Source of the DNA: Gaoshiqia sp050178015
Lineage (GTDB): Bacteria > Bacteroidota > Bacteroidia > Bacteroidales > Prolixibacteraceae
Assembly (NCBI GenBank): GCA_050178015.1
Contig: JBFXGM010000001.1
Span: 179,206 to 243,205 of the forward strand
DNA: 64,000 bases
Direction: 5' to 3'
Below the pieces are notes generated by a model. The model made no database searches. It saw only the letters and a program-made list of their open reading frames with translations, and was not told the origin of the DNA. Shown here in pieces: positions 16,354-23,809 of this stretch. The stretch's first letter is position 1. Each line of letters starts with the position of its first letter. A program made the position numbers and the translations under genes.

Positions 16354-17940
16354 ATGGACACTTTCACCCTTGGACTTGTAGTTATTGTTTACCTGCTGCT
16401 GATAGCCTACCTGGGCTATATCGGATTCAAAAAAACAAAAACAGCCAAAGATTATTTATTGGGCGGACGCGAAATCCACCCCTTTGTCATGGCCATTTCG
16501 TACGGGGCCACCTTCATCTCCACCTCCGCCATCATCGGGTTTGGCGGGGTATCCGGCGTTTACGGCATGGGGCTCATCTGGCTTACCTTTCTGAATATTT
16601 TTATCGGCGTATTTATCGCCTTCATCTTTTTTGGCCGCCGGACCCGCAAAATGGGGCACAATCTGGACGCACATACCTTTCCTGAGTTTATCGGGGCACG
16701 CTTTCAATCAAAAGGTATTCAAATGCTGATTGGCGCTATCATTTTTATAGCCATGCCCCTGTACGCGGCCGTAGTGCTGATCGGCGGCGCACGCTTCATT
16801 GAAAGTATTTTTCAGATCGACTTTGGCATTGCGCTCACCTTCTTTTCCGTCATCATTGCTGCCTACGTGGTAGCCGGTGGCTTGAAAGGGGTGATGTACA
16901 CCGATGCCCTGCAAGGCGGGATCATGTTTGTGAGCCTGTTCTTCCTATTGTTTATGACCTATATTAAACTAGGCGGAGTTTCGGGCGCCCACGAAGCGCT
17001 CACCAGCATGGCCAACCTCGTTCCCGAAAGCCTGCAACAGCAAGGGCACCACGGCTGGACCGTATTTCCAAGTCTGGGATCGGCCTGGTGGTGGATCCTG
17101 ACCACCAACATCATCCTGGGTGTTGGGATTGGCGTATTGGCCCAGCCCCAGCTGGTGGTCCGGTTTATGACCGTAAAAAGCAACCGCGAGCTCAACCGTG
17201 CCGTGCTGATTGGCGGTATCTTCATTTTTGTGGTAACCGGCTTCGTTTTTACGGTGGGTTCACTGTCGAACCTGTATTTTTTCCGCGAAACCGGCCAGCT
17301 ATCCATCGCTGTCGCCAAAGGAAATGTTGACCTCATCATCCCCGAATTTTTGAACGCCGCCATGCCCGAGTGGTTTGTTTACCTTTTTATGCTGTCGTTA
17401 TTATCAGCCGGGATGTCAACTTTAAGTTCACAGTTCCACACAATGGGTACTTCCATTGGCCGCGATTTGTTTGAAAACCTCTTCCCCAAAAAAAACAGGA
17501 ACAGCATGCTGATCTCCCGGATCGGGATCATTTTTGCAATCCTGATCAGCATCATCATCGGGTACAAACTGCCAGTTGGCATTGTAGCACGCGGTACCGC
17601 CATCTTTTTTGGCGTGTGCGCAGCAGCCTTCCTGCCAACGTATTTTGCCGGACTGTATTGGAAAGGGGCCACAAAAACGGGTGCGAAATGGAGCATTTGG
17701 ATTGGTTTGTTGGTGAGCGTGTTCATGCTCGTTTTCATGCACCAGAAGGAATCGCAGCCCCTTGGAATTTGTCAGGCTTTATTTGGAAAAGATATGCTTT
17801 TTGACCAATTTCCCTGGGCCATTATCGATCCCATTGTAATTGCCCTGCCCGTTTCGGCATTGGTGCTGATCGGCGTGAGTATTTTTACGCCAAAAATGGA
17901 TTCAGAACATTTGGATGCCTGCCACGAAGGGGTCCGTTAA
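16354..17940 (+). CDS. Sodium:solute symporter (SSS family)
   Basis: 528 residues with about 13 membrane helices. The N-terminal LGGREIHPFVMAISYGATFISTSAIIGFGGVSGVYGMG and AAYVVAGGLKGVMYTDALQGGIMF are SSS (SLC5) signatures containing the substrate and sodium contact helices; LLSAGMSTLSSQFHTMGTSIGRDLF carries the conserved Ser/Thr sodium site of helix 8. It imports a solute with sodium ions across the cytoplasmic membrane. Its position between two PaaK-ACT pairs suggests an aryl or short-chain carboxylate as substrate, which the sequence alone cannot prove. Confidence 0.92.
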   Translation: MDTFTLGLVVIVYLLLIAYLGYIGFKKTKTAKDYLLGGREIHPFVMAISYGATFISTSAIIGFGGVSGVYGMGLIWLTFLNIFIGVFIAFIFFGRRTRKMGHNLDAHTFPEFIGARFQSKGIQMLIGAIIFIAMPLYAAVVLIGGARFIESIFQIDFGIALTFFSVIIAAYVVAGGLKGVMYTDALQGGIMFVSLFFLLFMTYIKLGGVSGAHEALTSMANLVPESLQQQGHHGWTVFPSLGSAWWWILTTNIILGVGIGVLAQPQLVVRFMTVKSNRELNRAVLIGGIFIFVVTGFVFTVGSLSNLYFFRETGQLSIAVAKGNVDLIIPEFLNAAMPEWFVYLFMLSLLSAGMSTLSSQFHTMGTSIGRDLFENLFPKKNRNSMLISRIGIIFAILISIIIGYKLPVGIVARGTAIFFGVCAAAFLPTYFAGLYWKGATKTGAKWSIWIGLLVSVFMLVFMHQKESQPLGICQALFGKDMLFDQFPWAIIDPIVIALPVSALVLIGVSIFTPKMDSEHLDACHEGVR

Positions 17941-17954
17941 AAAATAGTACCGTT

Positions 17955-19253
17955 ATGATTTGGAACGAAAAAATTGAATGCGCCGGACGCGAAGAGATGA
18001 GAGCCATCCAGTCGGAACGGCTCCGCGAAACCGTTCAGCGGATTTACCACAAGGTGCCTGCCTACCGTAAAAAAATGCAGGAAGTTGGGCTGGTACCGGC
18101 CGATATCCGCTCGGTGGACGATTTGCACAAATTACCCTTTACCACCAAACAAGATTTGCGCGACAATTACCCGTTCGGCATGTTTACCGTGCCCATGAGC
18201 GAGATTGTCCGGATCCACGCCTCATCCGGCACAACCGGAAAACCAACCGTTGTTGGTTATACCCGTAAAGACCTGAACAGCTGGTCGGAAGTGGTTACCC
18301 GTTCGCTGTGCATGGCCGGGGTTCACCAAAACGATATTGTCCAGGTAGCCTATGGCTATGGCTTGTTCACCGGCGGTTTGGGCTTACATTACGGGTGTGA
18401 AAACCTCGGGGCATCGGTTATCCCCATCTCGGGCGGAAACACCCAGAAACAGCTTCAGCTGATGGAAGATTTTGGCACCACCGTGGTGGCTTGCACCCCT
18501 TCCTACTCGCTTTATTTGGCTGAAGCCATGAAAGATGCCGGCATCAAAAAAGAAGATCTGAAGTTGCGCGTGGGCATTTTTGGCGCCGAACCCTGGACCG
18601 AAAACATGCGCAAAGAAATTGAAGCCAAGCTGGGATTGAAAGCCATCGATATTTACGGACTGAGCGAAATCATCGGACCGGGCGTTTCGTGCGAGTGCGA
18701 ACACCAATGCGGCATGCACATCAACGAAGACCACTTCATCCCCGAAATTATTAACCCGGATACACTGGAGCCGATGCCGGCCGGCGAAGTGGGCGAACTG
18801 GTGTTCACCACGGTTACCAAAGAAGGCATCCCACTGATCCGGTACCGCACCCGCGACCTGACGCGACTGATTTACGATACATGCGAATGCGGCAGAACCC
18901 TCGTCCGCATGGAAAAATGCAAGGGCCGCAGCGACGATATGCTCATCATCCGCGGGGTGAATGTGTTCCCGTCGCAAATAGAAAGTGTGCTGCTCGAAAT
19001 GAGCGAAACCGAACCCCACTACCTGCTGATCGTAGAACGGGAAGGAAACCTGGATACCCTGAACCTGATGGTGGAAGTGCAGGAACAATTCTTCTCCGAC
19101 GAGGTAAAACAACTGGAATCGCTCCGCAAGAAAATCACCCACAACATTCAGAGTACACTGGGCATCTCGGTAAATGTAAAACTGGTTGAACCCAAAACCA
19201 TCGAGCGCACGGCAGGAAAAGCGAAACGTGTAATCGACAACCGCAACTTATAG
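17955..19253 (+). CDS. Phenylacetate-CoA ligase-like enzyme (copy 2)
   Basis: 432 residues, clearly related to copy 1 but divergent, so an older paralogue rather than a recent duplication. P-loop HASSGTTGKPTVVGY (~87), IYGLSEIIGPGVSCECEHQCGMHINEDHF (~231), RYRTRDLTRLIYDTCECGRTLVRMEKCKGRSDDM with paired cysteines, and the C-terminal AGKAKRVID lysine. All elements for adenylation and thioesterification are present. It starts 14 bases after the symporter and is followed by its own ACT gene. Two ligases imply two acids of different size, or one for import and one for excretion of the acid. Confidence 0.9.
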   Translation: MIWNEKIECAGREEMRAIQSERLRETVQRIYHKVPAYRKKMQEVGLVPADIRSVDDLHKLPFTTKQDLRDNYPFGMFTVPMSEIVRIHASSGTTGKPTVVGYTRKDLNSWSEVVTRSLCMAGVHQNDIVQVAYGYGLFTGGLGLHYGCENLGASVIPISGGNTQKQLQLMEDFGTTVVACTPSYSLYLAEAMKDAGIKKEDLKLRVGIFGAEPWTENMRKEIEAKLGLKAIDIYGLSEIIGPGVSCECEHQCGMHINEDHFIPEIINPDTLEPMPAGEVGELVFTTVTKEGIPLIRYRTRDLTRLIYDTCECGRTLVRMEKCKGRSDDMLIIRGVNVFPSQIESVLLEMSETEPHYLLIVEREGNLDTLNLMVEVQEQFFSDEVKQLESLRKKITHNIQSTLGISVNVKLVEPKTIERTAGKAKRVIDNRNL

Positions 19254-19265
19254 GAGGACAACAAT

Positions 19266-19694
19266 ATGATCATCAAACAACTATCGGTATTTCTGGAAAA
19301 CAAAACGGGACGTTTAAACGAAGTGGCTGGAATATTGGGCGACGCCGGCATCAACATGTCGGCTTTCAGTGTAGCCGACACCTCCGAGTTTGGCATTTTG
19401 CGCCTGATCGTTTCAGACCCCGACAGGGCTTTGCAGGAACTGAAATCCGCCGGGTTTGCCGTCCGGCTCACTGAAGTGGTATGCCTCAGCAGCCCGAACG
19501 AACCCGGCGCACTGGCCCGGGCCTTGAATATCTTGTCCTCCGAAGGGGTTTTCATCGAGTACCTGTATGCCTATTCTATGGATAACAAATCAGCCAACAT
19601 TGTACTGAAACCCGAAAACATTCAAAAGTGTATCCAGGTATTACAGGATCACAAAATGGAATTGGTGAAAGCCAGCGACTTGTATAAACTTTAG
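19266..19694 (+). CDS. Tandem ACT-domain protein (partner of ligase 2)
   Basis: 142 residues with two ACT domains, ~1-70 (IIKQLSVFLENKTGRLNEVAGILGDAGINMSAFSVADT) and ~72-142 (CLSSPNEPGALARALNILSSEGVFIEYLYAYSM). It starts 12 bases after ligase 2 and a good Shine-Dalgarno-like GGAGG precedes it. As for the first ACT gene, it is probably an amino-acid-sensing regulator. It is the last gene before a terminator-like hairpin. Confidence 0.88.
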   Translation: MIIKQLSVFLENKTGRLNEVAGILGDAGINMSAFSVADTSEFGILRLIVSDPDRALQELKSAGFAVRLTEVVCLSSPNEPGALARALNILSSEGVFIEYLYAYSMDNKSANIVLKPENIQKCIQVLQDHKMELVKASDLYKL

Positions 19695-19780
19695 AAAGTA
19701 ACGGAATAATACGTTTCCCCTAGTTACGGGAGCCGATCCAGTCCTTCTGAAAAATGAAAAAGTACTGGAAACAGCCTCCG

Positions 19781-19805
19781 AAAAGACCGGAAAGACGTGT
19801 CTTTT
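19781..19805 (+). terminator. Terminator-like hairpin after the ligase operon
   Basis: AAAAGAC (19781-19787) pairs with GTCTTTT (19799-19805), leaving an 11-base loop and ending in a T run. The stem is A+T-rich, so it is a weak call. Confidence 0.4.
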
Positions 19806-19829
19806 TGTTAATTTTCACCGGATGAATGC

Positions 19830-19894
19830 TTGACAGACAACCATACAGGCTGATTTTTGCGTAAATTGTCCCGGGTTTATCCCCCGGGATTTTT
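19830..19894 (+). promoter_or_regulatory. pheA promoter with a GC-rich hairpin at the transcript start
   Basis: TTG (19830-19832) and GATTTTTG (19852-19859, one base off TAnnTTTG) are 19 bases apart. Just after the predicted start a TCCCGGG/CCCGGGA hairpin (19869-19889) followed by TTTTT lies 18 bases before the pheA ATG. It may act as an attenuator, a 5' stabiliser, or simply a terminator of read-through from upstream. Confidence 0.45.
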
Positions 19895-19911
19895 AATTTG
19901 TTTAAAAAGGT

Positions 19912-20751
19912 ATGAAGAAAATTGCTATACAAGGAATTGCAGGTTCCTTTCACGAAGATGCTGCGCGAAAATATTTTGGTGACGAAGAAATTGAAGTGGT
20001 GGAATGCCGGTCCTTTCAAAGCGTTTGCGAGCTGATTGATGCTGACAAAGTGAGCATTGCCGTTATGGCCATCGAAAACTCCATCGCCGGGAGCATCCTT
20101 CAGAACTACTCGCTCATCCGCGACTACCACCTGCGCGTCATTGGCGAAACGTACATCCACATTCAGATGAACTTGATGATGTTGCCAGGCGGTAAAAAAG
20201 AAGACATCAAAACCATCTACTCGCATCCGGTGGCCATTCGCCAGTGCGTGGAATATATCGAAAAATACTTCCCCCATGCCAAAATTGTGGAAAACCAGGA
20301 CACGGCCAAATCGGGCAAACTGCTGGTTGAAGAAAACCTGCGCGATGCCGCTGCTATTGGCAACCTGCGTACCGCCGAAATTTACGGGCTGGAAGTGCTC
20401 GAAACCGGCATTGAATCGAACAAGAAAAACTACACCCGCTTTTGGATCCTTTCCAAACATGCCAACCAGAATGTGAAAACCAACAAGGCATCGCTTTGCT
20501 TCGAAGTTGGGCATTATTACGGAGCGCTGGCACGGGTGCTGAACATTTTTGCCGACAATAAAATCAACCTCAACAAAATCCAGTCGGTGCCCATTGTCGG
20601 GAAACCCAATGAATACACCATGCACGTGGATGTTGAATACGATTCGGAAGAAAATTACGAAAAAGCCATCCACCTGGTCTTGAAAAATGTCTCCAGTTTA
20701 TCTATTTTAGGCGAATATGTTCGCGGAGAACTCGAAATCAGTAATCAGTAA
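19912..20751 (+). CDS. pheA: Prephenate dehydratase
   Basis: 279 residues, a stand-alone prephenate dehydratase (prephenate to phenylpyruvate). The catalytic part (~1-180) starts KIAIQGIAGSFHEDAA, holds MAIENSIAGSI and AAIGNLRTAEIYGLEVL, and ends in the catalytic NYTRFWIL. The ACT domain is at ~195-270. In this ACT domain the usual Phe-binding ESRP motif reads QSVP (NLNKIQSVPIVGKPNEY), while the GAL element (YYGALARVL) is kept, so allosteric control may differ. It lies between the ligase operon and the aminotransferase/oxidoreductase genes. Its product phenylpyruvate is the 2-oxo acid that a transaminase would convert to phenylalanine. Confidence 0.93.
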   Translation: MKKIAIQGIAGSFHEDAARKYFGDEEIEVVECRSFQSVCELIDADKVSIAVMAIENSIAGSILQNYSLIRDYHLRVIGETYIHIQMNLMMLPGGKKEDIKTIYSHPVAIRQCVEYIEKYFPHAKIVENQDTAKSGKLLVEENLRDAAAIGNLRTAEIYGLEVLETGIESNKKNYTRFWILSKHANQNVKTNKASLCFEVGHYYGALARVLNIFADNKINLNKIQSVPIVGKPNEYTMHVDVEYDSEENYEKAIHLVLKNVSSLSILGEYVRGELEISNQ

Positions 20752-20763
20752 AACATAAACACC

Positions 20764-21294
20764 ATGAGTAAAATAGGATTATTTTTTGGCCCGGAAAAAG
20801 GTTCCGTACACCGGGTGGCAGAAAAAGTAAAAGCTGCCATCGGCACCGATCTGGTCGAGTTGGTATCGGTAAACCATGCCAGCGCTACCGACCTTGAAAA
20901 GTATGATAAAATCATTTTCGGGATTTCAACCGTTGGCAAAGAAACCTGGGACTCGGAATATTCAAATACCGATTGGGCCAAATTTTTCCCCGAAGTAAGC
21001 AAGGTGGATTACAGCAATAAAACCATCGCCATTTTTGGCCTGGGCGACCACATCACCTACCCTGAACATTTTGTGAATGCCATGGGGGTGCTGGCCCGCG
21101 AAATCCGCAAGGGGAATGCAAACGCCAACATCGTCGGGCAAGTTGATCCGTCGGGTTATGAATTTGAAGGCTCGGAAGCGCTGGTGGACGGGAAATTTTT
21201 TGGCCTGCCCCTAGACGAAGATTTTGAGCCGGAGCTGACCGACGAACGTGTACACAAGTGGGTAAACTCCATCAAGGCTGATTTTGGCATTTGA
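20764..21294 (+). CDS. Flavodoxin with atypical phosphate loop
   Basis: 176 residues, long-chain flavodoxin. Recognisable elements are IGLFFGPEKGSVHRVAEKV, the FMN-stacking loop ISTVGKETWDSEY (Trp), FGLGDHITYPEHFVNAMG and GYEFEGSEALVDGKFFGLPLDED. In canonical flavodoxins the phosphate loop is SxTGNT; here the positions read P, K and V, which removes the usual hydroxyl contacts. Flavodoxins carry single low-potential electrons and can replace ferredoxin. Its position 12 bases after pheA and near a 2-oxoacid:ferredoxin oxidoreductase suggests service to that enzyme. Whether FMN binding is preserved is open. Confidence 0.85.
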   Translation: MSKIGLFFGPEKGSVHRVAEKVKAAIGTDLVELVSVNHASATDLEKYDKIIFGISTVGKETWDSEYSNTDWAKFFPEVSKVDYSNKTIAIFGLGDHITYPEHFVNAMGVLAREIRKGNANANIVGQVDPSGYEFEGSEALVDGKFFGLPLDEDFEPELTDERVHKWVNSIKADFGI

Positions 21295-21490
21295 AAACAT
21301 GATAAAATTCAGCGCACACAAAACGACTGAATTTCTGTTGATTTCATTTCATTACTCCAATAAAAAAATCAAATTAATCCTTTAAGATTGAAAGCATTTC
21401 CGATTTATAAAACCTGCTAAGAAATACCTCTGGCACATTTGATAAATCGGGAATACTTTGCTTTTTTTAAAGAGATTTTCATTCGCTAAC

Positions 21491-22804
21491 ATGAAAAATA
21501 CACCCATAAACCAAGAATTGGTAACCAAAAATTTATCACGTCTTCGGATTGAAGATGTTGGCCAGGCATCCATCCGCGAGATTGTTGCACTGGTTAATTT
21601 AATCGAAGCCGAAAGCCCCGAGAAATTCATCCGCATGGAGATGGGCGTTCCAGGCTTGCCACCAGCCCAGGTTGGTGTGGAAGCCGAAATTGAGGCCCTG
21701 AAATCGGGCGTGGCCTCCATCTACCCGATGATCGATGGCATAAAAGAAGTTAAGCAGGAGGCTTCGCGCTTTGTCAAACTGTTTATGGATGTTGACGTTG
21801 CACCTGCGGGTTGTGTGCCCACGGTCGGGTCCATGCAGGGCACCTATTCGGCCTTGCTGGTGGCCTCCAACCTGGATGTAAAAAAAGACACCGTACTGTT
21901 TATCGACCCCGGGTTTCCGGTGCAAAAACAGCAAATGATGGTGATGGGCTGCAAATACGAAAACTTCGACATCTTCAATTTCCGGGGCGAAAAACTCCGT
22001 GAAAAATTGGAAAGCATTCTCAGCAAAGGGCACATCAATTCGGTAATTTATTCCAATCCCAATAACCCGAGTTGGATTTGCTTCACCGAAGAAGAATTGC
22101 AAATCATTGGCGAACTGGCCAACAAATACGACATCGTGGTGATGGAAGACCTGGCTTATTTCGCGATGGATTTCCGCAAAGACCTGTTCTCGCCCGGACG
22201 CCCACCTTATCAGCCAACCGTGGCGCGCTACACCAACAACTATGTCCTGTTCATTTCCAGCTCAAAAATATTTTCGTATGCCGGACAACGCATCGGGATC
22301 ATGGTTATTTCGGACGCCCTGTACAACCGCGACTACGAAAACCTGAAAACCCGCTTCCAGAGCAACAGCTTTGGCAACACCATCACCCTGCGGGTATTGT
22401 ACGCCATCTCGTCGGGGACCAGCCATTCGGCGCAATACGCCTTGGCAGCCATGTTTAAAGCGGCCAACGAAGGGCGCTTCAACTTTGTGGAAGAGGTGAA
22501 GGAATACGGTGAAAAAGCCAAAATCATGAAACGCCTGTTTCTCGAAAATGGGTTTACCATTGTTTATGAAAAAGATGGCGACGAACCTATAGCCGACGGT
22601 TTTTATTTCACCATTGGTTACCCGGGCATGACGGGCGGCGAATTGCTGAACAACCTGCTATTTTACGGCATCAGCGCCATCACCCTGAAAAACACAGGCA
22701 GCGAGCTGGAAGGATTGCGTGCATGCGTATCGCACGTAAAACGCAGCCAGTTTGACGATTTGGAAAAGCGGCTGAAACAATTTCACGCTGACTTTCCCGC
22801 TTAA
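21491..22804 (+). CDS. PLP-dependent aminotransferase, class I/II
   Basis: 437 residues from ATG 21491 (MKNTPINQELVTKNL). Fold type I aminotransferase: GVPGLPPAQVG near the start, IYSNPNNPSWICFTEEE, the PLP-ring Asp in VVMEDLAYFAMDF, and the Schiff-base lysine in SSSKIFSYAGQRIGIM (near residue 258). It transfers an amino group between an amino acid and a 2-oxo acid. The position between pheA and the 2-oxoacid oxidoreductase suggests aromatic or branched-chain substrates. An in-frame start at 21458 would add MLFLKRFSFA, which is not family-like. Confidence 0.9.
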   Translation: MKNTPINQELVTKNLSRLRIEDVGQASIREIVALVNLIEAESPEKFIRMEMGVPGLPPAQVGVEAEIEALKSGVASIYPMIDGIKEVKQEASRFVKLFMDVDVAPAGCVPTVGSMQGTYSALLVASNLDVKKDTVLFIDPGFPVQKQQMMVMGCKYENFDIFNFRGEKLREKLESILSKGHINSVIYSNPNNPSWICFTEEELQIIGELANKYDIVVMEDLAYFAMDFRKDLFSPGRPPYQPTVARYTNNYVLFISSSKIFSYAGQRIGIMVISDALYNRDYENLKTRFQSNSFGNTITLRVLYAISSGTSHSAQYALAAMFKAANEGRFNFVEEVKEYGEKAKIMKRLFLENGFTIVYEKDGDEPIADGFYFTIGYPGMTGGELLNNLLFYGISAITLKNTGSELEGLRACVSHVKRSQFDDLEKRLKQFHADFPA

Positions 22805-22822
22805 CTTTCGAACAAAAGAAGC

Positions 22823-23389
22823 ATGAGTATAAACGGACTCGCCACAGGATATAGCCAAACACTTGAGCAATTGAAGGATTTCTTTTCCACACGACAACCC
22901 GTTGTGTTGAAAAAAGGGGAACCCTTTGTAAACTATGGCGAGCAAAACCGGAAATTGGCCCTTTTACTGAACGGGCTTTTGTACGCCACCTACACGGCTG
23001 AAAACGGTCAGGAATGGATCTCCCGCTTCTATTACACACCCGACAATTGTATTGTGAGCAGTCACGAAACATTTATGAACGGGCGGAAGTCGTGCGAGTC
23101 TATCCGGGCATACGAAGATTCGGAACTGATTTGCATTGAACGGGCCGAGTACGATGCCTTGCTCGACAGTCACCCGCAATTGGAACGCATGGTTCGCATC
23201 ATGGCCGAAGAAAGTTACGTACAAGCATTGAACCGGATCCATACGTTGCAGTCACTTTCGGCCTCGCAACGGGTGAAAAAGTTCATGAATGAACATGCCG
23301 AAATTGTATCGCGGGTACAACGGCAGCACGTGGCCTCATACCTGGGCATCCACCGGAACATCTTCACGCGTATCCTGAACAAGCTGTAA
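22823..23389 (+). CDS. Crp/Fnr-family transcription regulator
   Basis: 188 residues. The N-terminal cyclic-nucleotide-binding-like beta roll (~20-120: VVLKKGEPFVNYGEQNRKLALLLNGLLYATYTAENGQEWISRFY) is followed by a long dimer helix (~120-150). A short helix-turn-helix QRQHVASYLGIHRNIFTRILNKL closes the protein. There are no N-terminal cysteines, so no FNR-type iron-sulfur sensor; the effector is unknown. It starts 19 bases after the aminotransferase and is followed by a perfect palindrome inside the putative promoter of the oxidoreductase operon, so it may control these genes. It is also the only visible candidate for the operator upstream of nrfH. Confidence 0.9.
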   Translation: MSINGLATGYSQTLEQLKDFFSTRQPVVLKKGEPFVNYGEQNRKLALLLNGLLYATYTAENGQEWISRFYYTPDNCIVSSHETFMNGRKSCESIRAYEDSELICIERAEYDALLDSHPQLERMVRIMAEESYVQALNRIHTLQSLSASQRVKKFMNEHAEIVSRVQRQHVASYLGIHRNIFTRILNKL

Positions 23390-23393
23390 TTTC

Positions 23394-23437
23394 GCAACAT
23401 TTGTTGCAAGCCAGCTTTTCGGATTGGAATAGTTTTG
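23394..23437 (+). promoter_or_regulatory. Palindrome and -7 box upstream of the oxidoreductase operon
   Basis: GCAACATTTGTTGC (23394-23407) is a perfect 14-base palindrome. TAGTTTTG (23430-23437) matches TAnnTTTG; the TTG inside the palindrome is 23 bases upstream, slightly long. The regulator's stop codon is just before the palindrome. Leader to the ferredoxin ATG is about 110 bases. Confidence 0.5.
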
Positions 23438-23555
23438 TGGGGCCCGTCAGCCAAAATGCATTGGCAAAACGAATGACGAAGGCACGAAATGATTAAATGA
23501 AACTTGGAAATTAGCCCGCTGAACCGGGCAAATTTGAAACATAAAAAGCAAAACA

Positions 23556-23780
23556 ATGGCAAAAGTAATTGGAGCAGTAGTGGTTGACACGGAAGAATGC
23601 AAAGGTTGCGGCCTTTGCGTAGTCGCTTGTCCGCAACAGGTGCTTGGACAGAATAAACAAGTCAACAGCCGGGGATACCATTATTCGTTTATGGAGAATC
23701 CCGAAGCCTGTATTGGCTGTTCAAATTGTGCAGTTGTTTGCCCGGATAGCTGCATCACTGTTTATCGTGTTAAGTTGTAA
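23556..23780 (+). CDS. 2x[4Fe-4S] ferredoxin subunit of 2-oxoacid:ferredoxin oxidoreductase
   Basis: 74 residues with two complete cluster motifs, CKGCGLCVVACP (~15-26) and CIGCSNCAVVCP (~52-63). This is the delta subunit found in four-subunit 2-oxoacid:ferredoxin oxidoreductases (VorD/KorD/PorD type), which carries electrons between the catalytic core and external ferredoxin or flavodoxin. It is the first gene of the four-gene operon, 29 bases before the alpha subunit. Confidence 0.92.
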   Translation: MAKVIGAVVVDTEECKGCGLCVVACPQQVLGQNKQVNSRGYHYSFMENPEACIGCSNCAVVCPDSCITVYRVKL

Positions 23781-23809
23781 TTTTTTGTAAACATCAAATC
23801 AAAAGATAG

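Noticed and set aside
14326..19253. The two phenylacetate-CoA ligase genes as a recent tandem duplication
   Set aside because: The proteins differ throughout (different P-loops, cysteine loops and C-termini) and each has its own divergent ACT partner, so they are old paralogues.
19720..20673. 317-codon minus-strand open frame over pheA
   Set aside because: Phe-rich shadow of a well-supported prephenate dehydratase gene.
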